Assembly (NCBI RefSeq): GCF_028736925.1
Contig: NZ_JAQZAT010000008.1
Location: 124,001 to 188,000 of the forward strand
Source of the DNA: Flavivirga sp. 57AJ16
GTDB taxonomy: Bacteria; Bacteroidota; Bacteroidia; Flavobacteriales; Flavobacteriaceae
Length of the DNA stretch: 64,000 bases
Reading direction: 5' to 3'
Translations under genes and position numbers: made by a program
Shown: positions 48,225-56,068 of the stretch, piece by piece
How the letters are laid out: every line of letters starts with the position of its first letter
Numbering within the stretch: position 1 is the stretch's first letter
Notes under the pieces: generated by a model
Told to the model about the DNA's origin: nothing
The model's database searches: none
Seen by the model: only the letters and a program-made list of their open reading frames with translations

Positions 48225-49979
48225 ATGAAATCTAAAATGAGAACATTATTATTAATACCTTTTTTTGCTCTTTTATTATTCACTTCATGCCAGGACGAAG
48301 TCATAGAGGTTACTCCGCCTGCTGAAAGTGAAGCGCTTGTTGCTAATTCCATGCTAACAAGTTTTATTAGCTCCACATCTGCCAAGGACGGATCTGCAGA
48401 TAACATTATTGATAAAGCAAGTTGTCTGTCTGTTGAATTACCAGTAACGGTTGTTGTTAATGGTCTTGAAATTATTATTGATTCTACTGAAGACTACAAA
48501 GTTATCGAGGCCATCTTTAATGAGTTTGAAGATGACGATGATAGGTTGGACATTGTTTTTCCTATAACTATTATTTTATCAGATCATAGCGAAGTTGTTC
48601 TTAACAATCGTAACGATTTAGAAAATTTAATCGAAGAATGTAAAGGTGAAAATGAAGCGGACGATGATATTGAATGTATCGATTTTCAATATCCATTATC
48701 TTTTTCGGTCTATGATACATCATTTCAAGTTATAGATGTTATCACCGTTGAAAATGATAGGGAACTGTACCGTTTCATCAAGCGTGTAAAAGAAGGCGAT
48801 GTTTTTGCAAGTCTTAATTTCCCCGTGACTATGATTTATGCAGATGGTTCTACCACTGTTGTAAACAATAATGAAGCACTGGAAAGCACAATTAATGATG
48901 CAAAAGATGCTTGTGATGAAGATGATGATAATGATTATGGTGATGACGATTTTACTAAAGAACGTTTAGATAATTTATTAAAAACATGTCCTTGGGTTGT
49001 TTACGAATTCCAAAGAAATGAAGCTAATTTAAATGATCAATACCGTGAGTATGTTATTGTATTTAAAGAAGATGGTGTTGCTAAAGTACATGCCAGAGGA
49101 GGTGATACACTAACAGGGACTTGGAGTACACGTGTAACGCCTAATGGCGCTTTAATAAAACTTGAGTTTGATACGTTGGTAGACTTCACATTAGAATGGT
49201 TTGTGTACGATTTAGAACCAGGTAGAATAAAGTTATACCAGGCAGGAGGTAATAAAATTATCTTAAAGAAAAATTGTGATATAGTAGTTGATATTACTAA
49301 AGAAAGAGTTGAAAACTATTTACAAGAATGTTTATGGAGAGTAGCACGATTAAGTGTAGATGGTTCAGATAATGAAAAAGATTATATAGGTACACCATTA
49401 AAGTTTTTACCAGAAAATGTTGTTAAAATTAGGGTAAAAGGTGAGTTGGTTGAAGGAACTTATGAAGTATTAGTGAGAAATGCTGGAATAGGTTTAAGTA
49501 TTACCCTTGAAGGAAGACCAGACCTGAAATTAGAATGGTTAATTACTTTCCTGGAACCAGGTTTAATTAAACTTGAAAATGAGAACAACAAAATGGTATT
49601 GAAAAGGCATTGTCCTGATGGTGATGAAGATATAAACTATATAGGTGATGTTGTTGTCACTGGTCTATGGGAAGTTGCTTCATACACTGATGAAGATGTA
49701 AATAAAACTGAAGAGTTCTTTGGATATTCAATAGATTTCTTAGAAAGTGGTTATATAAAAGTAACAGATCCTAATGAGGGTATTATAGATGGTTCCTGGT
49801 TGGCTTACAGAAATGAAGGTTTATTCCTTGGTCTGCATTTTGGGATGGAAGCACCGTTTGGTGATCTTAACCACAGATGGAAAATAAAAGAAGTTTCACC
49901 AAATAGAATTGAATTAAAAGATTACAATGCTAATGGTGGTATAGAAAGAATACTGGTTCTTGAACAAGCAGAGTGGTAG
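48225..49979 (+). CDS. Repeat-built surface lipoprotein, unknown function
   Basis: 584 aa from ATG 48225 (MKSKMRTLLLIPFF; lipobox FTSC, Cys22); the earlier ATG at 48201 puts eight polar residues ahead of the signal. Two repeat families: four modules of about 35-45 aa near 66-240 with pattern FPxTxxxxDxxxxVxNxxxLExxI (for example FPVTMIYADGSTTVVNNNEAL), then three lipocalin-like modules of about 95 aa near 255-584, each with xLWxV...FxExGxxK...LEPGxIKL...LKxxC. Very acidic linkers (DEDDDNDYGDDD) may bind calcium. Divergent from the ECF sigma gene, so it may belong to that regulon. Not a family I can name with certainty. Confidence 0.8.
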   Translation: MKSKMRTLLLIPFFALLLFTSCQDEVIEVTPPAESEALVANSMLTSFISSTSAKDGSADNIIDKASCLSVELPVTVVVNGLEIIIDSTEDYKVIEAIFNEFEDDDDRLDIVFPITIILSDHSEVVLNNRNDLENLIEECKGENEADDDIECIDFQYPLSFSVYDTSFQVIDVITVENDRELYRFIKRVKEGDVFASLNFPVTMIYADGSTTVVNNNEALESTINDAKDACDEDDDNDYGDDDFTKERLDNLLKTCPWVVYEFQRNEANLNDQYREYVIVFKEDGVAKVHARGGDTLTGTWSTRVTPNGALIKLEFDTLVDFTLEWFVYDLEPGRIKLYQAGGNKIILKKNCDIVVDITKERVENYLQECLWRVARLSVDGSDNEKDYIGTPLKFLPENVVKIRVKGELVEGTYEVLVRNAGIGLSITLEGRPDLKLEWLITFLEPGLIKLENENNKMVLKRHCPDGDEDINYIGDVVVTGLWEVASYTDEDVNKTEEFFGYSIDFLESGYIKVTDPNEGIIDGSWLAYRNEGLFLGLHFGMEAPFGDLNHRWKIKEVSPNRIELKDYNANGGIERILVLEQAEW

Positions 49980-50057
49980 TCTAACTGTTTTTGATTGAAA
50001 AAAGGAAAAACTTATCTTTCCGGTTAGTAGTAGGTTAATTAGCTGGATTTCCTTTAT

Positions 50058-50095
50058 AAGACTGTCAAATGATATCATTTGACAGTCTTTTTTTA
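50058..50095 (+). terminator. Very strong intrinsic terminator
   Basis: A perfect 32-bp palindrome (16-bp arms, AAGACTGTCAAATGAT and its complement) at 50058-50089, followed by a T-tract, 78 bp after the lipoprotein stop. Confidence 0.9.
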
Positions 50096-50100
50096 TTAGT

Positions 50101-50290
50101 CCACGCATATTGCGTGGCAGGAAAACTCTGTTTTGAAAAGTTGCGAAGCAATGCATTCAAAACGGATAGTTAAACCGGCTGGTCGGCCAGGCAGGCTAAT
50201 CCCGCTTTTTCAGAGGGATCTCAAGTTTAATACCTCCGACCCTTGGGTCTATTTTCAGCGTCCAAGGCTTGCCCTAGGGCATAATATTTT
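50101..50290. other. GC-richer hairpin cluster of unknown role
   Basis: In the 380-bp spacer before ffh, successive inverted repeats: CCACGCA/TGCGTGG (50101-50117), GTTTTGAA/TTCAAAAC with inner TTGC/GCAA (50130-50163), CTGG/CCAG near 50180-50191 and GACCC/GGGTC near 50237-50248. Composition differs from the flanks. No tRNA or SRP-RNA signature was found. Confidence 0.45.
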
Positions 50291-50326
50291 TATATTAAGC
50301 CCCTTTATTAATACGCTTCAAATCAT

Positions 50327-50334
50327 TAACTTTG
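50327..50334 (+). promoter_or_regulatory. Probable ffh promoter -7 element
   Basis: TAACTTTG fits TAnnTTTG, 25 nt before the ffh ATG at 50360. The -33 element is weak. Confidence 0.4.
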
Positions 50335-50359
50335 CCATTCTTAAAATTAAAAGTAAATT

Positions 50360-51688
50360 ATGTTTAATAATTTAAGCGATAAATTAGATAAAGCCTTACA
50401 CGTTTTAAAAGGGCACGGAAGTATCACGGAAGTTAATGTAGCTGAAACTTTAAAGGAAGTTCGCCGTGCATTGCTAGATGCCGATGTTAATTTTAAAATA
50501 GCCAAAGAATTTACCGGAAGAGTTAAAGAAAAAGCACTTGGTCAGAATGTTTTAACAACACTACAGCCAGGTCAGTTAATGGTTAAAATCGTAAAAGATG
50601 AGTTGACCGAGCTTATGGGAGGTGATGCAGAAGGTATTAATCTTTCTGGTACGCCAAGCGTTATTTTAATGTCCGGTTTGCAAGGTTCTGGTAAGACTAC
50701 TTTTTCTGGGAAACTCGCCAATTATCTTAAAAATAAGAAAACTAAAAAACCATTGTTGGTGGCCTGTGATGTGTATCGTCCTGCTGCGATCGACCAGTTA
50801 CATGTTGTTGGAGATCAAATAGGCGTTGCCGTTTTTAGTGATAGAGGAAACAATGATCCCGTTGCAATTTCTAAGGCAGGTATAGCTCATGCAAAAGCTA
50901 ATGGATATAACGTCGTTATTATTGATACCGCAGGTCGTTTGGCTGTTGATGATGTTATGATGACCGAAATATCGAACATTCATAAGGCCATTCAACCACA
51001 AGAAACGTTGTTTGTTGTAGATTCTATGACAGGTCAAGATGCGGTCAATACTGCAAAAGCCTTTAATGATGTACTGAATTTTGATGGTGTTATACTCACC
51101 AAATTAGATGGGGATACTCGCGGTGGTGCAGCTATCACTATAAAATCGGTCGTAAACAAGCCTATCAAGTTTATTGGTACAGGTGAAAAAATGGAAGCCA
51201 TTGATGTATTCTATCCATCACGTATGGCAGATCGTATTCTTGGAATGGGTGATGTTGTTTCTTTAGTTGAAAGAGCCCAAGAACAGTTTGATGAAGAAGA
51301 AGCACGTAAACTACAAAAGAAAATAGCTAAAAACCAATTTGGCTTTGATGATTTCTTAAAGCAAATTCAGCAGATTAAGAAAATGGGGAACATGAAAGAC
51401 CTTATGGGTATGATTCCCGGTGCTGGAAAAATGATGAAAGATATTGATATTGATGATGATGCCTTTAAAGGTATTGAAGCTATTATTCATTCTATGACAC
51501 CTAAAGAAAGAAGCCATCCATCTATTATAAATTCAAGTAGAAAAATACGTATAGGAAAGGGATCGGGAACTTCTGTTCAAGAGGTCAATCAGTTGTTAAA
51601 GCAATTTAACCAAATGAGCAAGATGATGAAGATGATGCAAGGAGGCGGCGGTAAAAAAATGATGCAGATGATGAAGGGGATGCGTTAG
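50360..51688 (+). CDS. ffh: Signal recognition particle protein Ffh/SRP54
   Basis: 442 aa. N domain, GTPase G domain (GLQGSGKTTFSGKLA, DTAGRL, TKLDGDTRGGAA) and a methionine-rich M domain (about 325-442) that binds SRP RNA and signal peptides; ends KKMMQMMKGMR. Targets inner-membrane proteins to FtsY and SecY. Confidence 0.98.
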   Translation: MFNNLSDKLDKALHVLKGHGSITEVNVAETLKEVRRALLDADVNFKIAKEFTGRVKEKALGQNVLTTLQPGQLMVKIVKDELTELMGGDAEGINLSGTPSVILMSGLQGSGKTTFSGKLANYLKNKKTKKPLLVACDVYRPAAIDQLHVVGDQIGVAVFSDRGNNDPVAISKAGIAHAKANGYNVVIIDTAGRLAVDDVMMTEISNIHKAIQPQETLFVVDSMTGQDAVNTAKAFNDVLNFDGVILTKLDGDTRGGAAITIKSVVNKPIKFIGTGEKMEAIDVFYPSRMADRILGMGDVVSLVERAQEQFDEEEARKLQKKIAKNQFGFDDFLKQIQQIKKMGNMKDLMGMIPGAGKMMKDIDIDDDAFKGIEAIIHSMTPKERSHPSIINSSRKIRIGKGSGTSVQEVNQLLKQFNQMSKMMKMMQGGGGKKMMQMMKGMR

Positions 51689-51740
51689 GCCAGTATTCAG
51701 TCTCAGTTTTCAGTAATCAGTATTAAAAAGTAGAAATTTC

Positions 51741-52112
51741 ATGGATTTCAAAAAACTATTAGTCTATCAAAAATCATTTGAGTTGGCTATGTTTATTTTT
51801 GAAATTTCTAAATCGTTTCCCAAAGAAGAAACCTATTCATTGACAGATCAAATAAGAAGAAGTTCACGTTCCGTATGTGCTAATATAGCAGAAGCTTATA
51901 GGAAACGGAGATATCCTAAACACTTTGTAAGTAAACTTACTGATGCTGATGGAGAAAACTCTGAAACAAATACTTGGCTAGATTTTGCATTAGCCTGCGA
52001 ATATATTTCTTCTGAAGATTATTCAAAATATTCAGAACAAGGAAAAGGAATAGGTAAGCTAATAAATTATATGATTAATAACCCAGAGAAATTTGGGGTT
52101 AAGCTTGAATAG
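51741..52112 (+). CDS. Four-helix-bundle protein (23S rRNA intervening-sequence / Avd-like family)
   Basis: 123 aa. DFKKLLVYQKSFELAMFIFE, FPKEETYSLTDQIRRSSRSVCANIAEAY and the final NPEKFG region match the IVS/S23 four-helix-bundle family, relatives of which are carried in 23S rRNA insertions or serve as Avd proteins in diversity-generating retroelements. No reverse transcriptase, variable repeat or rRNA gene is nearby, so it is a stand-alone copy. It is flanked by degenerate CAGT-type simple repeats (51690-51725) and ACTGCG/ACTGAG hexamers (52180-52201). Function unknown. Confidence 0.85.
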   Translation: MDFKKLLVYQKSFELAMFIFEISKSFPKEETYSLTDQIRRSSRSVCANIAEAYRKRRYPKHFVSKLTDADGENSETNTWLDFALACEYISSEDYSKYSEQGKGIGKLINYMINNPEKFGVKLE

Positions 52113-52214
52113 AGTGAGTACAACAACTTAAATTTAAAACTAAATAAAAACGGAGATTTAGTTCGGCAGAGTAAAAAAACTGCGACTGAGACTGCGACAG
52201 AAAACTTTATAACA

Positions 52215-53093
52215 ATGACAATTTTAGACGGGAAAAAAGTTAGCAATGATATTAAAAATGAAATTGCAGCAGAAGTTCAGAAAATAAAAGACAAAGGTGA
52301 GAAAGTGCCACATTTAGCTGCGATCATCGTCGGTAATGATGGGGCAAGTTTAACCTATGTTGGTAGTAAAGTGAAAGCTTGCGAGCGGGTTGGTTTTGAG
52401 TCTACTTTGGTACAAATGTCCAATACAACGAGTGAAATTGAGTTATTGGAAAAAATAAAAGAACTTAATGAAGACCCTGAGATCGATGGTTTCATCGTTC
52501 AGTTGCCATTACCTTCACAAATTAATGAGCAAAAAGTGTTATTGGCTGTTAACCCAGATAAAGATGTAGATGGTTTCCATCCTACAAATTTTGGTAAAAT
52601 GGCTTTAGACATGTCTACTTTTATTCCAGCGACACCATTTGGTATTTTAGAACTGTTAGACCGTTATGGGGTAGAAACTAAAGGAAAGCACACCGTTGTT
52701 ATTGGTCGTTCTCATATTGTAGGTAGGCCTATGAGTATTTTAATGGGTCGGAAAGGGTTTCCGGGAAACTCTACAGTCACCTTAACACATAGTCATACCA
52801 AAAACATCACTCAAATTACATCGCAAGCAGATATTATTATTTCTGCATTAGGAGTTCCTAATTTCTTAAAAGCGGAAATGGTGAAAGATGGTGCCGTTAT
52901 TGTGGATGTTGGGATTACAAGAGTTGCAGATGAAACCAGGCCAAGAGGATATAGAATAGTAGGCGATGTCGATTTTGCTAACGTTAGTGAAAAAGCAAGT
53001 TACATTACGCCCGTTCCAGGAGGTGTAGGCCCCATGACAATTGCTATGTTGCTTAAAAATACATTGCTTGCTCGGGAAAGGCACAATCAATAA
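52215..53093 (+). CDS. folD: Methylene-THF dehydrogenase / methenyl-THF cyclohydrolase
   Basis: 292 aa bifunctional enzyme of one-carbon metabolism. Active-site Tyr48 and Lys52 (LTYVGSKVKAC), QLPLPSQIN, PDKDVDGFHP, NAD(P)-binding IGRSHIVGRPMS and the C-terminal TPVPGGVGPMTIAMLL are all conserved. 102 bp after the four-helix-bundle gene. Confidence 0.97.
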   Translation: MTILDGKKVSNDIKNEIAAEVQKIKDKGEKVPHLAAIIVGNDGASLTYVGSKVKACERVGFESTLVQMSNTTSEIELLEKIKELNEDPEIDGFIVQLPLPSQINEQKVLLAVNPDKDVDGFHPTNFGKMALDMSTFIPATPFGILELLDRYGVETKGKHTVVIGRSHIVGRPMSILMGRKGFPGNSTVTLTHSHTKNITQITSQADIIISALGVPNFLKAEMVKDGAVIVDVGITRVADETRPRGYRIVGDVDFANVSEKASYITPVPGGVGPMTIAMLLKNTLLARERHNQ

Positions 53094-53158
53094 AAAAACA
53101 GTATCGTTAACTTATAAAAACGAGGGTTAAAAAGTAAGTTCGATGTGCCATATTGAAA

Positions 53159-53258
53159 TTAGATCCAAAGAATATCAAGCAGCGGAAATGACGTCATGAT
53201 CTATAGTCAAACAATAACGACTAAGTGTCATTTAGAAGGAGGCACGACTGAAGAATCT
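53159..53258. repeat. 100-bp direct repeat, copy 1
   Basis: Ungapped match to 53425-53524 with six differences, all transitions. Contains the perfect palindrome ATGACGTCAT and the GAGGCACGACTGAAGAATCT tail also found at 32115-32147. With copy 2 it fills most of the 429-bp folD-VOC spacer, in which I see no gene. Confidence 0.9.
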
Positions 53259-53424
53259 TTTGAAGTTAATTAGATGCTTCGCTGTGCTCTGACAATAACA
53301 GTAAATTTAATAGTTATTAAAGCACGTCAATGGAAGAAATCAGTATCCAGTGTTCGGTCTCAGTTGGCTTTGCTCGAGATGGTAGTTCACGATTTCTTTT
53401 TTGCGTCTTCGCGTCTTTGCGAGC

Positions 53425-53524
53425 TTAGATCCAAAGAATGTCAAGCAGCAGAAATGACGTCATGATCTATAGTCAAACAATAACAACTAAGTGCCATTCA
53501 GAAAGAGGCACGACTGAAGAATCT
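53425..53524. repeat. 100-bp direct repeat, copy 2
   Basis: Second copy, same orientation; its last two bases overlap the stop codon of the VOC gene (53523-53525). Preceded by a GCGTCTTCGCGTCTTTGCGAG stretch that is another simple-repeat-like motif. Confidence 0.9.
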
Positions 53525-53959
53525 AACTTGCTGAAAACAACTGTTCCATATTCTTAAAAGATTTAAACTCCAAAGCATTTCCTGAAGGATCTTTAAAAAA
53601 CATGGTGGCTTGCTCTCCAATTAAACCTTCAAAACGAATATAAGGGGCGATAATAAAATCAATGTTTTTACTTTTTAAATGTTCCGAAAAAACATGAAAA
53701 GTATCCCATGGTAAAACAATTCCAAAGTGTGGTACGGAGACGTCCTTTCCATCTACCAAATTGGTATGCGTACTATCTTTTTCTTTTGGGTTGTGATGAA
53801 TAACTAATTGATGACCGAAAAAGTTAAAGTCTATCCAACAATCACTACTTCTGCCTTCCTTACAGCCTAAAATATCTCTATAAAAATCTCTGCATTCCGA
53901 GAGGTTATGACCAGATGTGGCTAAATGAAAAGAAGGTATTAAGGTTTGTTATTAATCAT
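53523..53959 (-). pseudogene. VOC/glyoxalase-family protein with a frameshift next to its start
   Basis: The frame is open from 53523 up to about 53946 and encodes a full VOC domain: [53 protein letters not shown]. No ATG/GTG/TTG stands at the proper N-terminus; the only internal start in frame (TTG 53759) would cut off the first half. The ATG at 53959, immediately after the rluF stop, reads MINNKP and then hits TAA; one extra base after about codon 6 would join it to the VOC frame. So either a one-base deletion (or sequencing error) inactivates it, or a non-canonical start is used. Metal-dependent dioxygenase or lyase function cannot be specified. Confidence 0.65.
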
Positions 53960-54718
53960 TTATTTTTTTATCCTTCTTGGAGATTTCCTATATTCCTTGG
54001 TAGAATTACTAATCAAGTTATTTAACTCATTAAATTCTTCTTTTGTCAATTCTCTATACTCACCAACGGGCATGTCCATTTTAATATTCATGATCCTCAC
54101 ACGTTTAAGTGTTTCTACTTCATAGGTTAAATATTCGCACATACGACGAATTTGCCTATTTAAACCTTGTGTTAAGATAATTTTGAATTGGTAGGTGCTT
54201 AGTTTTTCGACTTTACATTGTTTAGTGACTCTGTTTAATTCTGCTAACGGAATACCACCGGACATACGCTCTATAAATGTTTGCGATATAGGCTTGTCTA
54301 CTTTTACGATATATTCTTTCTCATGATTATTACTAGCACGCAAAATTTTATTTACAATGTCCCCATCATCGGTTAAAAGAATTAGGCCTTCACTAGGTTT
54401 ATCTAATCTCCCAATGGGAAAAATGCGTTTTGGGTAGTTTATAAAATCAATAATATTATCTTTTTCAACAGAAGTATCCGTTGTACAAACAATCCCAACG
54501 GGTTTGTTAAAAGCCAAGTAGACAAAACTTTCTTTGTTATTTTTTATTTCTTCACCATCAACATGAACAACATCTTCCGGGGCAATTTTTGTGCCCATTT
54601 CTGGAATAACACCGTTTATGGTAACCCGCCCTGCTTCAATAAGTTTATCTGCTTCACGACGTGAGCAATACCCCACTTCGCTTAAAAATTTGTTAATTCT
54701 TTTTAACTGTACTTCCAT
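53960..54718 (-). CDS. rluF: 23S rRNA pseudouridine synthase RluF-like
   Basis: 252 aa. S4 domain (about 5-50; RINKFLSEVGYCSRREADKLI), RsuA-family catalytic domain with Asp106 in GRLDKPSEGL, and GLNRQIRRMCEYL. The length and motif set fit RluF, which modifies U2604 in E. coli 23S rRNA; RluB/E are alternatives. Its stop directly abuts the ATG of the frameshifted VOC gene. Confidence 0.88.
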   Translation of the reverse strand: MEVQLKRINKFLSEVGYCSRREADKLIEAGRVTINGVIPEMGTKIAPEDVVHVDGEEIKNNKESFVYLAFNKPVGIVCTTDTSVEKDNIIDFINYPKRIFPIGRLDKPSEGLILLTDDGDIVNKILRASNNHEKEYIVKVDKPISQTFIERMSGGIPLAELNRVTKQCKVEKLSTYQFKIILTQGLNRQIRRMCEYLTYEVETLKRVRIMNIKMDMPVGEYRELTKEEFNELNNLISNSTKEYRKSPRRIKK

Positions 54719-54737
54719 GCTTCAAAAGTACAACATT

Positions 54738-55565
54738 TTATGCGTTTAAGAAGTCAATAACGTAACTGTGAACAGCTTCGTTTTTTAGACCATGCCCAAA
54801 GCCTTTCGTACCAATAAATTCTACTTTTTTGTGATTTTTTTTGAATTTTAACCCATCAGAGTAAGGTATGATTCTATCTTTCTTATCATGGACAACCAAT
54901 ATTTTTGCTTCGATATCTTTTGCGAAATCAGGGGCAGAATAGTATTCTGGTAAATGATTAAATTCTCTTAATACATACTGAGCCATAGCAAGGGAAACCT
55001 TTTTGTTGTAACCCATCATGGTTTCGTATCGTTTAAAGACCCCAACAAAATCTGCAGGAGCACCCAATAAGATTATTTTTTCAATAGATGCCAACTGTTT
55101 TTTGTATTGAGAAAAGATACTTGCGGTGCCACCAACCGAATGACCTACTATAGTATTTATCTCAAATTTTTTAGCAACAGCATGTATGCATTCTGAATAG
55201 AGGAGTGCATTAAATAATTTTCCACTAGAATGCCCATGCCCTGGAGCATCAAGAGCAATAACAGTATAGTTTAAAGACTTTAAGATTTCGATTAAACTTT
55301 TCCATCTATAGGCATTGCTTTCCCAACCGTGAGCCAATAAAACGGGTTCTTTTTCACCTTTCCAACAATACGTTTTTATTGAAATATTTTCATGCATGAT
55401 CTCTTCTTGGACCGCAGTGTTGAGGTATTGTTTTTCTTTTTCATTGAGTCTCCCTTTTTGAGGGGTTGAAAATAACTTAATAGCCAGTTTTGCGGCATAT
55501 TTTGGCGAAAAATAACTTATTAGGTTTATATAAGATCCAATAATTTTTATAAAGTAAGCATTCAT
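54738..55565 (-). CDS. Alpha/beta hydrolase
   Basis: 275 aa. Oxyanion-hole strand LLAHGWESN, LDAPGHGHSSG, nucleophile elbow GHSVGG (Ser143), Asp230 (HDKKDRIIP) and His258 (GFGHG) form the triad. The N-terminal about 55 residues are an extra hydrophobic segment that may associate with membrane. Start overlaps the cupin gene's stop by 4 bp (ATGA), so the two are translationally coupled. Substrate unknown. Confidence 0.88.
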   Translation of the reverse strand: MNAYFIKIIGSYINLISYFSPKYAAKLAIKLFSTPQKGRLNEKEKQYLNTAVQEEIMHENISIKTYCWKGEKEPVLLAHGWESNAYRWKSLIEILKSLNYTVIALDAPGHGHSSGKLFNALLYSECIHAVAKKFEINTIVGHSVGGTASIFSQYKKQLASIEKIILLGAPADFVGVFKRYETMMGYNKKVSLAMAQYVLREFNHLPEYYSAPDFAKDIEAKILVVHDKKDRIIPYSDGLKFKKNHKKVEFIGTKGFGHGLKNEAVHSYVIDFLNA

Positions 55566-55951
55566 TTAGTTTCTCTATTTACTAAGTCTATAGAAAATGC
55601 GGGTATGCAAATAGCTATATATTCACATGTTTCAGCGAAAGGATTAGAATATTGAACTCTAGTGTTCTTCTCAATTTTAATAGATTGGCCTGCTTCTAAA
55701 ACAATGGTTTCACCTTCAATAATGAATTGCTTTTTACCTTTTATTATAAAGGTGAATTCATCAAACCTCGGTGTTTGAAAAGGTTCACTCCACCCAGAAG
55801 GCGCCTTCATATGGGCTATGCTAATTTGTGAATTGCCATTGGAAGCCATTCCAAAATGTTCCTTTATGATTTTTCCGTCTGTAGTTGGTACGACAAACGG
55901 ATTGTTTTGTATTGTATATTTTTTTTCTTCCACGTAAAGTTTATTTTTCAA
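55562..55951 (-). CDS. Cupin-domain protein starting with TTG inside a heptamer array
   Basis: 129 aa. Single cupin barrel (about 40-115): FDEFTFIIKGKKQFIIEGE and LEAGQSIKIEKNTRVQYSN are the two cupin motifs; few His ligands are visible, so metal binding is uncertain. The start codon would be TTG at 55951-55949, made by the last bases of the AACTAAC array; a GTG at codon 7 is the alternative. The array has stop codons in all frames upstream, so the start cannot lie further out. Coupled to the hydrolase gene. Confidence 0.8.
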   Translation of the reverse strand: MKNKLYVEEKKYTIQNNPFVVPTTDGKIIKEHFGMASNGNSQISIAHMKAPSGWSEPFQTPRFDEFTFIIKGKKQFIIEGETIVLEAGQSIKIEKNTRVQYSNPFAETCEYIAICIPAFSIDLVNRETK

Positions 55952-56068
55952 CTAACAACTAACAACTAACAACTAACAACTAACAACTAACAACTAACAA
56001 CTAACAACTAACAACTAACAACTAACAACTAACAACTAACAACTAACAACTAACAACTAACAACTAAC
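55950..56068. repeat. Heptamer array AACTAAC x17
   Basis: Seventeen perfect contiguous 7-bp copies. The right end overlaps the first base of the yitT-like stop codon (56068-56070) and the left end overlaps the cupin start codon, so the whole intergenic spacer is the array. Perfect copies suggest recent or ongoing expansion by slippage. Confidence 0.97.

Noticed and set aside
50101-50290. SRP (4.5S) RNA or tRNA gene next to ffh
   Set aside because: No GGAA-tetraloop/AGCAG signature of SRP RNA and no cloverleaf with a CCA end.
51741-52112. Diversity-generating retroelement
   Set aside because: The four-helix-bundle protein recalls Avd, but there is no reverse transcriptase, template repeat or variable repeat nearby.
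53274-53465. 63-codon ORF in the folD-VOC spacer
   Set aside because: Runs through simple repeats and into the second copy of the 100-bp repeat; no protein-like features.
55950-56068. Possible CRISPR array
   Set aside because: Repeats are 7 bp, contiguous and without spacers; no cas genes in the window.
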